From Scedosporium boydii (lineage: Eukaryota; Ascomycota; Sordariomycetes; Microascales; Microascaceae): a DNA stretch of 64,000 bases. The notes under the pieces were generated by a model, which worked only from the letters and a program-made list of their open reading frames with translations, did no database searches and was not told the origin of the DNA. Where the stretch lies: assembly GCA_002221725.1 (NCBI GenBank), contig NJFT01000011.1, positions 62,001 to 126,000 of the forward strand, written 5' to 3'. Positions 1-11,832 of the stretch are shown here, in pieces. The position numbers and the translations under genes are program-made. The stretch's first letter is position 1. Each line of letters begins with the position of its first letter.

Positions 1-759
1 TGATGAAGGCGGAGCCGGAGTCGAGGTTTGAGAATGGGATTGATGTGAGGTTTTCGATTGATGATTTGAGGGCGAGGGAGAAGCCTGAGCCTTGGGATGG
101 TGGGTTTCTTCGTCTTTACTTGGTCTCGGGGACTTTTTCCGGTTCTAGATTTACTGACGTTGGAAATAGGGATTCGCAACTACGGTGGTATGGTGTCGCT
201 CCTCCAGTCATGGTGTATTCGGATCCTTTATCTGGATACCTGGATTTAGGCCATGGATGCGCTGACTGACGTTCTACCATCTTTACAGCCAGGAATAACA
301 TGCGAGCCATGAACGCTGGCGACAAATCCTTCTTCTACCACTCGAACTGCAAGGAGCCCGGCATTGTTGGTGTCATGGAGATAGTAAAGGAATACTCTGA
401 AGATAGTAAGTCTTTACCTTCGTGGCTCTCTTCCCTTCTTTTACTCTATGTCGGTTTTCTTACGTTCCGGTTTAGAGAGCGCCCGACGTCCGGGAACACC
501 ATACTACGACCCATCCGCCACCAAGGACAAGAACAAATGGGGCCTCGTCCACGTCAAGTTCGTCAAGAAATTCGCCGTTCCTATCACGCTCAAGGAGCTA
601 AAGGAGATGGGCCAGGCAGGTAAGCCGCTGGAGGCGATGCAGATGATCAAGCAGTCGAGGCTTAGTGTGAGTAAGGTTGGTAAGGAGGAGTGGGAGTATT
701 TGTGTGCACTTGCGGATAGGAAGGCGGAGGATGCTGGGCTGGAGCATGAGGTGGATTGA
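1..759 (+). CDS. EVE-domain (THYN1-like) protein, 5' partial
   Basis: This is the 3' part of a gene of the EVE/thymocyte nuclear protein 1 (DUF55) family. These are small PUA-like fold proteins thought to bind modified nucleic-acid bases; the precise role in fungi is not known. The visible protein opens with LMKAEPESR, a family hallmark, so the true start lies upstream of the window. Four coding segments fit: 1-99, 170-184, 289-405 and 476-759, giving about 170 visible residues. The 15-nt exon at 170-184 restores WDGIRNYARNNMR, the conserved core motif that is broken if the exon is skipped; all its borders are AG..GT and the phases agree. Further matches to the family are GDKSFFYHSN and GIVGVMEI. 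The C-terminal part (LKELKEMG, SRLSVSKV) completes the domain. POB3 follows on the same strand 620 bases downstream. Confidence 0.9.
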
Positions 760-1382
760 GATGAGGTGGGTTGGGGGTGCCTGGGGAGATATGTAATTGG
801 GAGTTTCCCTTCTTTTTCTAGCAAGAAGTGAGTGTATTATACTATACTATTAATGTAATGTTACCATTGTATTCCACCATTGAACTAGAATTAGGGGTTT
901 TCAAGGTTGATGGAAGTTGTAAGTTCAGCTTCTCTACCTGCCAGAGGATGCAATCACCAAATCACCAACCTTGTTGCTGTACTTCTCTTAGCTGCATACT
1001 CGTTAGTTTAATAAGCATATTGACGCCGCTGCTATTTTTGTGTGCAAGATTTTAGCTCGTCATAGGTACAAGGGTACACAGGTACTTGTGTACTTGGCTA
1101 CCACTCAATGTACCTTGGTACCTGACCTTTAACATTCTTTGCCTCGAACGAACAGACGCGGTTCCAACGTCCCAGTCGCGAAATTTTAATGGCCTAGTAA
1201 CTTTCTCCCTTGACCTTAACCTTACCTCTGCTTCATCGCATCCCCAACCTCACCTCTCCACACTACATCCTCAATCCATCACCTTTGCCTCACAATCACC
1301 AGCTAGCAGTCAACAAATTATTTAGCTGGATTTTCCCTTGAGTATTTTATCCTAAGAGTTAAGCTCTTTCCAGCTTCCAACC
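760..1382. other. Intergenic, upstream region of POB3
   Basis: No gene is seen. The tract holds the 3' flank of the EVE gene and the promoter of POB3. Between about 1,064 and 1,123 there is a cluster of five GGTAC/GTACC words. From about 1,190 to 1,300 the coding strand is rich in C and T, a common feature just upstream of fungal transcription starts. Confidence 0.6.
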
Positions 1383-3334
1383 ATGTCGATGTGAGTTTGT
1401 TCCCCGCCGCATGCGAGCTCCAGCATGCCAGCACATCTCGACCATTCGACTCTTCGAGCACCAGCCCTCCCCCGCCTCCCCCCAAATTCCATCCCTTCAA
1501 AGTGTTTCCATCTCTTCAGCAAGTTCCGAGCTAACCAAAAGCCCGTTCTACTTCCAGCGAGAGCTTCGACAACATCTTCCTCGACCTCTCCAAAGAGGGC
1601 GGCAAATGCAGATTCGCAAAGGACGGCTTCGGCTGGAAGCCCTCCCGCGGCGGCGACACCTTTACCCTTGACGGCAGCCAGATCGGAGGCGCCCAGTGGA
1701 GCCGCGCCGCGCGGGGCTACGAGCTGAAGATCCTCGACCGCACTTCGCGCGTCATCCAGCTGGACGGCTTCCAGCACGACGACCACGACCGCCTCGCCAA
1801 GATCTTCAAGAATTGGTACAGCTCCAACCTCGAGAACAAGGAGCACGCGCTGAGGGGGTGGAACTGGGGCAAGGCGGAGTTCACAAAGGCCGAGCTCACT
1901 TTCAACGTGCAGAACCGACCCGCCTTTGAGGTTCCTTACTCGGAAATATCCAACACCAACTTGGCCGGCCGCAACGAGGTGTCTATTGAATTCTCGCTGC
2001 CTGCTGACGGAGATGCCAACGGGACTGCTGGTGGAAAGGGGAAGAAGGCGGCAGCGGGCGATGATCAACTTGTTGAGATGAGGTTCTACGTTCCTGGTAC
2101 GACGACGCGAAAGGAAGCTGAGGGCGAGGAGGGCGGAAGTGGTCACGAGGAGGAGCAGAATGCCGCAACTTTGTTTTATGAGACATTGATTGAAAAGGCA
2201 GAAATCGGTGAGACTGCTGGCGATACTATCGCCACTTTCTTGGACGTGCTCCACCTTACTCCCAGGTTGGTTTTCCCCCGAGGCCTCGTGCCACCCACGA
2301 AATCTAAAGGTGGGGCCCATCTAATCTCTTTTTCTACAGAGGTCGTTTCGATATCGACATGTACGAGAGCTCCTTCAGGATGCGCGGCAAGACATACGAT
2401 TACAAGATCCAGTACGAGGCCATCAAGAAGTTTATGGTACTTCCCAAGCCCGACGACATGCACTACATGCTCTGTATCGGTCTGGACCCGCCCCTGAGAC
2501 AAGGTCAAACTCGATACCCCTTCATTGTCATGCAGTTTAAGAAGGATGACGAAGTTACTATCGATCTCAACTTGCCCGAGGAGGAGCTCACCGGAAGGTA
2601 CAAGGACAAGCTGCAGTCCCACTACGAGCAACCCCTCCACGAGGTTGTGACCTACATCTTTAGGGGTCTGGCCAACAAGAAGATTTCCACTCCTGCCAAG
2701 GACTTCCAGACGTACGTTCCTAACTCTCACAGATTTCCTCTTTTTTTCTACAATGATAACATAACTGACTCCTCTTTACAGTCACCGCCAGCAATTCGGC
2801 ATCAAGTGCTCCATCAAAGCGAGCGAAGGCTTCCTCTACTGCCTCGAAAAGGCCTTCATCTTCGTCCCCAAACCCGCCACCTACATCGCCTACGAGCAGA
2901 CCCAATCCGTCACCTTCTCCCGCGTCACGGGCGCCATCTCCGCCCTGTCGACGTTCGACATCACCGTGCAGCTCAAGAACGGCGCCGGGTCCTCGCAGTT
3001 CTCCAACATTAACAGGGAGGATCTCAAGGGCCTGGAGGAGTTCTTCCGCATCAAGGGCATCCGCGTCAAGAACGAGATCGACGAGGATGCCAAGCTGCTC
3101 GCCGCCACCCTCCGCGGCGAGGAGCTCCTCTCGTCCGATGACGAGGTCGTTGGTGCCAAGGCCGATCGCGGGTCCGCTGACGAGGATGAGGAGAGTGTCG
3201 ATGAGGACTTCCAGGCGGAGAGCGAGAGTGATGTTGCTGAGGAGTATGACAGTAATCATGAGAGTTCGGGGGATGAGAGTGGGAGCGCTGGGGGTGGTGA
3301 GAGTGATGTTGATGATGAGATGGAGGTTGATGAG

Positions 3335-3367
<33 letters not shown>

Positions 3368-3400
3368 AGGCCTAAGAAGAAGAAGAAGTCGAAGGCGTGA
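1383..3400 (+). CDS. POB3: FACT complex subunit Pob3 (SSRP1 family)
   Basis: Pob3 is the SSRP1-type subunit of the histone chaperone FACT, which with Spt16 loosens and rebuilds nucleosomes during transcription and replication in the nucleus. Four exons are supported (1383-1390, 1558-2265, 2340-2711, 2782-3400), giving 568 residues, the usual length for fungal Pob3. The N-terminal dimerisation domain starts ESFDNIFLDLSKEGGKCRF. The tandem PH-like middle domain includes GRFDIDMYESSFRMRGKTYDYK and FGIKCSIKASEGFLYCLEK. From about residue 479 there is an acidic Asp/Glu tail ending in a basic KKKKKSKA patch, a likely nuclear signal. There is no HMG box, as expected in fungi, where a separate Nhp6-type protein supplies it. 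The first coding exon is only 8 nt (ATG TCG AT). A GAG-repeat run at about 3,338-3,367 encodes poly-Glu. Confidence 0.96.
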
Positions 3401-5864
3401 AGAGGAGATTGAGAAAGGAGGTGAATTGTCTTGTGAGGTGGGGGGTATTTTTCCAGGCATGCCCTTCTCCGCTATCCCCCTTTTTCTATTCTGTTGGTCT
3501 CAAACTATATCCTCTCCGCCCTTTTCCTTTTTTTTTTTTTTTTTTTGCTCTCTCTCCCTTTTTTTACTTTTGAAGTTTGGTGTAACTATACGGAACGAGC
3601 CCAAAATCACTGGCGTAATGGAGGCGTTTTAATAGGAGGGAATTTGTCTTTTTAGTCGTTGACCCCCCCTTCTTTTGGGGAAGGAAATATATCGGTATCC
3701 AAGTATCTAAAAGCCGGAGTGCCCTGTATAAAGACTTGACAAGCGATATCCTTAATGGTCAAAAGGTGAAGGAGTAATACCCCCCCTGCCCCCTTTTTTT
3801 TTTCCCTTAAGCGAGGATACCGGGGCCGGCACTTGGGGCGTGAGAAGAACCTGTGAGCCGCGAACGGGAATCCCGCTGGTAGTCCAGAGCAGTCCGGTCG
3901 GGCCAGAGGACCAAGGGATCCAAGTGAAAACTCGGGGAGCGGTCGGAGAGGGGCTCTAAAGGGAGGGGAGCCCCCTCTCCCAGAGTTAGGCAGCCAGGTA
4001 GGACGAACAAAACCAGGGCAGGGGCTTGGGAGGAGAAAAAAAGTGTCCGTTTGCTTCTTCAAGCTGAAGTCTCGGTTCAACCGCTGGTATAACTTCGCCT
4101 CTCGACGAGGACTCTCCGAAAACTTGAATGAGCGTCTCCAACCCTCGGAAGACCTTCAGTCGTATATCCACTACACTACATTGCTACTCCCATCTGCTAG
4201 CTCGGCCGGTCCATGGAGCTGGCAGACATCCCAGCGGGATGGGTATCAGTCCAACTGGACGGGGGAATAAAGACGGCTCGAGCTTAACATCAAGGAAAGG
4301 TCCATCGGGGCTTCCCGTGGGCGCTCGACCAGGGTAGGAGGAGTTCTAGGAGCTTTCCTCGCCGCTAATGCTAGAGGAGGAGAGGATTGGTTCGATCCCT
4401 CTGCGTGGCAAGTCTAACGGCAGAAACGCATCTCGTGCTTCGCTTCTCCTGTCCGGTAAACCTGAAGGTAGGTAACGAACCTCTCGGCAATATTCCAACC
4501 GTTCCAACCAGGGCGGACCTAACAGAGTATCCGCGAGACTGATACACCTTTCTAGGTTTGTGGAATAACCCGCTCAGGAGCAGGAAAATAGAAGGGGAGA
4601 AGCGCGTTGATAAATCACACCGCGGATTACATGGCACGCTACGCAATGTCTTCTTTCGTGGGAGGTAGAGGCAAGTTCAATCCATCGAAGCCAATGTATT
4701 TTATCCTCTTATTTCCATCCAACCATCTAGATGTAGATTTTTGCAGATTTTTGCGGCCCAAACCCGGCTACCCCAAATATTCTTTACCAGTTCCATTGTT
4801 CTTCCAGCCTTTTCTTCCCCCTTCGGGCATTACGTGGGCTCTGCCGTGGGATCGGTACGATCTAGACGTGCGGTTATCGCTTTTAGATTCGAGAATATCG
4901 AGCAGGCCTTCCGGAAGGTTGCGGAATATCGCCCAGGGCGAGGGGGGAAAACGACGTCTCGAACTAAAGGGTTAGTTAACTCGAAATAGCCCGGTATACT
5001 TACGTGGTTTGGAATCTATAGCCACGAGAGACTCTGGTAGAGTTGTCGGCGGGCACCATGTAAAGCGTATTCTGGCTATAGAATGGAAACGGTTGCGATC
5101 GAACTCCTAGTCAAGATTGTTATGGTCTGGCGGTTGGAAATACCCGGGGTCCTTTTCAAGATCTACTGGCCCGATGCCTGGTTAAGCGCAAATGGAGACC
5201 GAACTACCGGGTACATCGAGGGAACTGGGAACACGTGTATCGATGCGATGAAAGGGATAGATGGCCATGAGACAAGGTTACGCAGGTGGAGACAGGGCAG
5301 CGCGGGGGGTTGGGGCTCTCGAGTATCTGGGGGTATGTACGCAAGTACAGGAGTAATAAGGACGGGAGGTCGCGGTCGGTAGTTCGGATCACTTGCAGGA
5401 TGAAGGTTTTGTCTCGGGAAAAGGTCGAAGGAATGCGTATGTACGAAGTATGGTAGTCTCCAGATCTACTTGGCATTCGGTGTGGAGTGGCGTATTCTTC
5501 GGAAGGAACCTCGGTATGACAAGCTTTGCATGGCAGCAGTTTTTACCAGTTTTACGGAGTAGAAGCTCCAGGTCTCCATTCTCAAGTGGGCGTCTCGACG
5601 GTTCTCCGGGTGTTGGAGGGTCTAGCGCCACCGTTGCGGGTCAAGGTCGGGATGGTAGTGCTTGGTTCTTTGTGGGCGTCTCTAGAGCCTCGGATGTAAA
5701 AGGACAAATAGGGGGTCGCGAGTCGGAATCGGAGTGGGACGGCGTCAGGAAATCTATCCGGCTGGGGGAGAGAGCGCATGCTGCTAAAAGGTCCCTGTTA
5801 TGCAGAACGACGTGTTTTTTTCATGCAAAGAACAAATGGGAGTCGCGGGGAAGACGGAAGACCA

Positions 5865-5891
5865 TCCTAATGTTATCCAATAACATTAGGA
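5865..5891. repeat. Perfect 12-bp inverted repeat (hairpin)
   Basis: TCCTAATGTTAT is followed by a 3-nt loop (CCA) and then its exact reverse complement. It lies in gene-free sequence with no T-run directly after it. It could be a hairpin in a transcript or the joined ends of a small decayed element. Confidence 0.8.
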
Positions 5892-6754
5892 GAAGAAGTG
5901 AAGCACGGGCGAATACTCAACAAGATCGTCGAGGAGGAGGAGAGCCATCCTTGGCACGAATGCAGAGTGCCCTGGCACGGATATCCGGGTATTGGTGGCC
6001 ATGTAACCAGAGCAGCGGCAGGAAAACATGCACGAACAGGGAGTGGCAACGGTAGAGAGCAAAATATGAACCGATATGTCGGAAGGGAAAACGCTAACGG
6101 GGGTCCACATGTGTCGATACTAGAAGGGTGGGATAAAATGCTGTTGGAAGGTTGCAACGGTCATGCAGCTCGCATCGTATAGACGAAGTTCAGTGGATGA
6201 TCAGCGGAGGATGAGTGGAGGATCAGTACCAATGGATGAAGAAGATGAGGCCAGTTTGTCACAAAGTATAAAGTTATTTCATCCTGGGAGGAGGGTCCAA
6301 GTCTCGGCATGCTGCAAGCGTCCCTACGGAAAACGGGGGTCGCCAGGGCGCATCCCCGGATATTGTACAAGGAATTGCAACCACCAGCGGACCAGTAGCA
6401 GCTGCCCTTCTGAAAGTGAGTTGGTTGCGGCGAGGCAACGGCGCAAGGGGATCCTTCGTGACCCTTTGTCACCCTTTGTCGCTTCCGTGGCAGGACGGTT
6501 GGGCTGAATACCGAAAGAAGAACCGACCGTTGAGCAGTTTCCGGGGGGTCTAGAACAAGTTGGGTGAAACGAACCGTCTTCGGGAAGTCCTGTGGGTCAA
6601 CAAACGTGGAAGCGGCGAGGTGGCGACTGGATTCGAGGGAAGGAGAAGGGAGAAGAGTATCCAACGGGGCCAGCCACATGAAAGGGGTACAAAGTCAATG
6701 TCACCGAGCCGGCTCGATGGGAAGTTTAAGAAGGAAGGACGAGGGAAAAGACAA

Positions 6755-6834
6755 GAAGTATAGGGAAGGAACGAGAAACATGAAGATTGAAAACGAAGTA
6801 TGAGGAAGGAACGAGAAGTGTGAGAACCACGAAG
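6755..6834. repeat. Imperfect 40-nt direct tandem repeat, two units
   Basis: Two adjacent units start GAAGTAT and share GGAAGGAACGAGAA at the same offset; the second halves diverge. The tract is purine-rich. The shared GAAGTA start overlaps the 3' half of the dispersed TACGAAGTA motif. Confidence 0.6.
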
Positions 6835-8786
6835 AGGGAAAGTGAAAGTGAAGCACGACCATGAAGAAGTAAATCTAAACCGGGTCCCCCCAGCATGAAT
6901 AAGATTGATTGTATACTTCGTAGGGGAAACGGCGACACAGAATCCCGAGTCACCGAAAGGTAAAGCGCGATGAGGCTTATTAGTCTCCGCCCCGAAAAAA
7001 AATAACGAAGAGCTTAATGCACACAAGTTTAGCACATGGGCCGGCCACCAATGAAGGAAGGGACCACGGACAATATAGTTTCCTAGCCGGCAGTTGGATT
7101 CCATAGAAGGTAATAATAGAAGGTGCGACTACCGGCTCGATGGAGCCAGTTTCTTGGGAGAAGAAGGGGCAGACGCCACACGAGGGCGAAGGCGAAGTAG
7201 CTAAACAAGAAGCTCAGGCACTCAGGGGCACCCAACCACCAACCCAACCTGGGCCGATGCTGGGACAGCGACGGCGATGGCGACGACTTCGACAGGACAA
7301 GACACAAACAACGACCAAGACTCGAGACCAGAACAAGAGGAAGGCCATGGTATAATATAGTTGCATTGTCACCAATGTACTGTGGATACTGAGCAAACAG
7401 CAACGAAACATGCGCACGATCCCAATGGCATGTGGGCCCAGCGACAATGGGTAATAAGAGGTGGCAATGATCGACTTGATCCAACCGTTCGTGTTTGTGG
7501 AGTGACGATGGCGCTGACAATGACAGGCGCAGGCCGAGGGTTAGAATGCAAAATGAGGTCTTGCGGGAACGGGGGCCACGAGAAAAGAGGGCCGGCTCAA
7601 GGGTCCCCCCCCATCCGGCATAGGGCAGGACAGGGGCTGAAGAGGTTTCGAGACATCCAAGAGGTGGTCTGACGAGTCACTTGTCTCTCTCCCATCAACA
7701 GAAGAAGACTCTTCCCACCACGGTCCCACCTGTTCCTGTTCCTACAAGTAATGTGGCCAGCACATGCGCAGTTACTCGCCGCTCGGCGCCTGCCGCTGGC
7801 ACAAATGCCCTTTCTGCCCTATTGAAACTGCCCGAGTCAGCCACATCGCCATACACTGTTACCAGAAATCCAAACAATGGGGATTCCGGGCGGGAGAGCA
7901 ATATGGTACCATCAAAATCACGGCCTTTAACCATTCAACTGGCTCGAGGTCACGAAACTTGCCGAGTGACCGAAAAAAAAAGCGGGCTGCTGCGGCTCAG
8001 AAGAATGCGATCGAAAGAGACTCAGGCGGTCGTCATAAGTTGGGAAGGGCCTGGTACTGTCCACTCTATTCCCGGCGATGCCATTGCCATTGCCATGGCG
8101 TCCGTGGATGGAGTCCGCCACCCGCCAGCGGCGTCAAGTGCCAGAACGCCGCAGATGCGGCCCACCCAACTGGCTTCCAGAGATCGGTGGAGCGGAACCT
8201 ATTTTGTTCTCGTCTCCCCCGCTAAATTTCACTCTACTTACCCTCCATACCTTCAGCTTCTCTAATCTCGCCTTCCCAACCCCACCCCGTTCTCCCCTCC
8301 CCTCCTCGCCCTGTTTAGGTCACCCAATCTCTTCAAGACTGGTGCGGAACACGAGGGGACCCTTGCGTAGCTCGTCGTCTTTCCGCGAAACCAAAAGAGA
8401 ATTTCTCCGATATCCTTGTTGCCACCCACTGTACCTTGGGCCTAATCTTCAGAGTGATGGATAAGAGCCGTTGAATCCCGTCGTTCGCTGTGCCATCCCT
8501 GTTCGCTGCTACGCTGCGGCTATTTTTCACCATTTTTCTTTTGTGTGGCGAACACCGAAGCAAAGGGCTCCTCCCCTCGGAGAGCCGAAGGCGAGCACGA
8601 GGACGAGCACGAGGACGAGAAACGGAAGGGGGAAGAAAGGGGGACAAGCTGCTAGAGTTTCACAATTGGCCAAGAATATAAGCTCAGAGCTAGCGTGCCT
8701 CGACCGATTTCGAACTAGAAGGAGGAAACTTCCGCCAGTCCTTCATCCTGAGGCCCAGAGAGACGAGAGAAAGTGCAGTGTTCGTG

Positions 8787-10476
8787 ATGAGCCGGCAAAG
8801 TCCTTCTCAAATGTCTCAGGACGCCCTGAGAGATCAGACATATCTCGACTTCTTAGTGGATGATGTAGATGTAAGTAACTTTCAGTTTTGTGTTTCTTTT
8901 CTCTAACAGTTAATTGCGTCTCTCAGCTGGGCGTATTTAACCTCTCCCCCCCCTTTTCCGGCTTGCAGCTCTCAATGCATCTCTGCATCGTCGCAGTGGG
9001 GTGGTTTGGATCGACAGTTGCAGCAAGAGAGCAGCAGCGCGATATGCCGATTGTGTTGCGCGTGAGGGCGTCAAGCAGAGAGAGGGTGAAAAAAAAAATG
9101 GGGGTTGGGGGGGCAAAAAAAAAAGAGGCAAATTCTTTCAAATTGGGGAGTTTGCGAACTTTCTGGAAGATGCGCGCTGGGGGGCATGATCCCAAGATAA
9201 ACGATTGTAGACGAAAGTTTCGCTGGAAAACAGAGGCTTCGGTCAGATTCCAAAGGAAAAGAAGCTCACGCAATGATATCAGCAGATGCCAATCGCTACG
9301 CCGATGTCCCCACAATTTGATCTGCGCACGCTCCAGGGCGCCGGCTCAAGCGGCCAAGGTGGTTCAGCTGGCCCCGGTCCAGGTCACGGTACCGCGCACC
9401 ACGCCACGGGGCTGGACAATCGACCCATCACTGCACCGCCCCGGCAAATAACTCCACTGTCTCACCATCCGGGCCCGGTGCCGGCCTTGGACCATCGGCA
9501 GTTTCCGGCGCCGGCCTACGAACACGGGCCTTTCGTTCCCTGGCACCAAGGCGCTAGCCAGGCCAACCCGCCATTAGCCGCCTACAATCACCTGCCCACC
9601 AACCCCTCTGCCGCTTACGACTTCAACCCGCAACAGGCGCACCACCTCGCAGCCGGCGATGCGAACTTTAACTTCGTCGACCCTGCAGGAATCCACGACG
9701 CCAGCGCTCGGCAGCAACAGCAGCCGCCGCAGCAGCAGCCGACTTACAATTTCGACATCCCTTGGACCGGCCCACCTTCCGATTCCAGCGTCAGTTTCGG
9801 CGCACCGATCTCTCCCGTGCCAGCGACCGCGGGAGCCGGCAAACAATGGTTCGAGGCCGACGATGACGATGACGATCCGTCCCTGGTTGGTGACGAGGGT
9901 AGCCAGACTGGCCTTGGCCTGGATGATTCTTCCCGATCCAGCGCATCCCAGTCCCAGCACGCGAAAAAGCCAATACGCAAATATACCGGGCTAGGCGATC
10001 AGACCTCTATCCAGGCTGGCCCATCGAGGAACGCGCCGCCAAGCCCTGTCGTGGGTCCGTCATCGTCGACCGCGGCACGGCCTAGCAAACTCCGCAGCGC
10101 ATCACGAACGTCGAAGAATACCCATCACAAACCCGCCGAAACCCTAGAGGAACGTCGCAGCCGCGCCTCTCACAACCTCGTTGAGAAGCAGTACCGAAAT
10201 AGGCTCAACGCTCAATTCGAGAATCTCTTGAACGTCTTGCCGGACCACGTGCGCAGCGGAGGCCCCGGCGAAGAGGAGGACTCCGAAGGTCCTATGCCCG
10301 ACACCACCGACCGGAGAGTGAGCAAGGCCGAGGTCCTAGAGATGGCGCGGAGACATATCAAGTCGCTGGAACGGAACAATTCTGCGCTTGCGCGCGAGAG
10401 AGATGAGTTGGCGGAACAGGTCGAGGCGATGCGGAATGCGCAGCAGGCTCGATCCCCCCCGGGAGCCAAAGAGTGA
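8787..10476 (+). CDS. bHLH-leucine zipper transcription factor
   Basis: This gene encodes a nuclear basic helix-loop-helix regulator of about 424 residues. Two exons fit: 8787-8870 (start MSRQSPSQMSQDALRDQTYL, ending at a GTAAGT donor) and 9286-10476. The 415-nt intron is long for this genome, so an extra small exon inside it cannot be excluded. The N-terminal two thirds is low in complexity and rich in Gln, Pro, Ala and Ser, with a short acidic run (DDDDDD). The bHLH lies at about residues 316-385: basic region SHNLVEKQYRNRLN, helix 1 AQFENLLNVLP, a long acidic loop, then helix 2 SKAEVLEMARRHIKSLE, followed by a short coiled coil. The Tyr in EKQYR is the residue typical of SREBP-type bHLH proteins, but no membrane segments follow, so it is not a membrane-tethered SREBP. 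It may belong with fungal DevR-like developmental factors; this is inference. Confidence 0.88.
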
Positions 10477-11832
10477 TTTGAGATCACCAATTCTGGATGG
10501 ATGGCACGTTTTATTTGGTCTGCCTGGTTTTGTCGCTTCTTTTTTTTTCCCCTTCTTCTCCGGTTAATCTCTCCGTGATGTTCTGTTCGAGGGTCTGGAC
10601 CCCCTCGTTTCCTTTCTCTGCTCTTTTTTTGCTCTTTGTTGTTCTGTTTTTCTGTTTTTCTTTTTACGTTAGCCATTGGTGATGAGGATACCCCTGGACG
10701 GCATCGGATCGGCAAAGCGCTGGAAATGATGAGAGAAACGGGTATGATGAACACGAGTTCTATATACAAACATCAAGATCTATCGACATAGGCAAACGGA
10801 AAGGGATGGTTTGGGAGTTGTCGGGCCAAGGGGGGATATGAAACGGATCAAGACGTACACGAATAATCATGATCACGATAAAAGAAAAGATAGAATAGAC
10901 ATTTTCTCAGCATCCTTTTCTTTTTGCTTTCTCCAAATCTCTTAACATGTCACGTCGAAAAGAAGACGAGGAGGCTAAACGAGTTTTTTTCATCAGAGCA
11001 CACCTTTGCCAGTGGTAAAACGTTAGGCCACTTTCTTCTGTATTCATCAATAAAAGGGAGAAAAAAGAAGAGTAGATCTCGATGCTTCGTCCTCGCACTC
11101 GAAATGTATATACATTCTGCCACCTTTTTTTTTTTTTTTTTTTTTTTTTTTGATTCTCGTCGTGTTTTCATCCCATCATGGCCAGCCACACAGAAAACTC
11201 GCCCTTCTTGGTTTCCCTTCGCCCCTTCGAATATGAACACACACACCCCTTGACAATAGATCCACCACTTCCTTTCCCTGGTAGAGTTTTCCGTATACAC
11301 AAAAGAAAGAAAAGAAAAAGAGGTGAAAGAAAGAAAGAAGGAAATGAAGTTTCCCGTTTGCGAAGGACGACAAGATTGGCCTCCGTGTTAACCGCGCTCT
11401 ATAAATGTTTGTTCCCAGAAAATGAACCGAGAAAAAGAAATGCGACCCGCTAGTAGAAACAAGATGGAAATTTCGAAATAGTCAACAGAACATTTTTGAC
11501 ACATACTCAAGGTGGTATGAAAAAACCAGGGATGCGGAATATAGACACATAGGAGAAACATGGACACAAAAATAGTTCAGAGGTCCCGGCGGTGAATAGG
11601 GTCGGTACCACATTCGGAACAGTTCTCCAACGAGGATGGAAAAAAGAAAACGCCGAGTGCAAGGTTTTTTTGCAAAGACCTTCGCTAGCTTATATGTCGC
11701 ATGTCTATTCAGGGGCAAGAAAGAAATCGAACGCCGTTTTGGAAGGAAAGCACAATGGATAAAAAAGAGTGTTGGCCCGAATTAGGCCTGGGTATCCGAT
11801 GCCCCGACAGCCAGATGGAGGATAGCATCAAG
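10477..11832. other. Convergent intergenic tract with a long T-run
   Basis: This tract holds the 3' flanks of the bHLH gene (plus strand) and the CRIB gene (minus strand). It contains several T-rich and A-rich runs, the longest about 27 T at 11125-11151. No gene is seen. Confidence 0.6.
11125..11151. repeat. Homopolymer T tract, about 27 nt
   Basis: This is an uninterrupted run of T between the two convergent genes. Its length is likely unstable between isolates and prone to sequencing error. Confidence 0.9.

Larger units (their letters stand above)
3401..8786. other. 5.4-kb tract without a convincing gene
   Basis: I find no reading frame with recognisable protein features or a splice-consistent model. 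Contents that can be seen: a T-rich tract with a T-run ending at about 3,546 after POB3; a stretch at about 3,650-5,100 of unclear origin whose minus strand has a 91-codon frame (4371-4646); a perfect 27-nt hairpin (5865-5891); an imperfect 40-nt tandem repeat (6755-6834); exact TACGAAGTA-type motifs at 5442 and 6914 and a TACGGAGTA variant at 5553. From about 8,232 to 8,311 a C/T-rich tract probably marks the promoter of the bHLH gene. Confidence 0.55.

Noticed and set aside
1352..2320. 322-codon minus-strand frame over POB3
   Set aside because: It is an antisense shadow of a well-supported exon, and its start is not supported.
2720..3632. Long frames overlapping the POB3 tail on both strands (Leu-rich minus frame, Arg-rich plus frame)
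   Set aside because: Both result from reading the GAG/GAT repeat of the acidic tail in other frames.
4300..4345. Resemblance to dispersed 5S rRNA (GGCTTCCCGTGGGCGCTC)
   Set aside because: The downstream internal promoter words of fungal 5S rRNA and the closing stem are absent.
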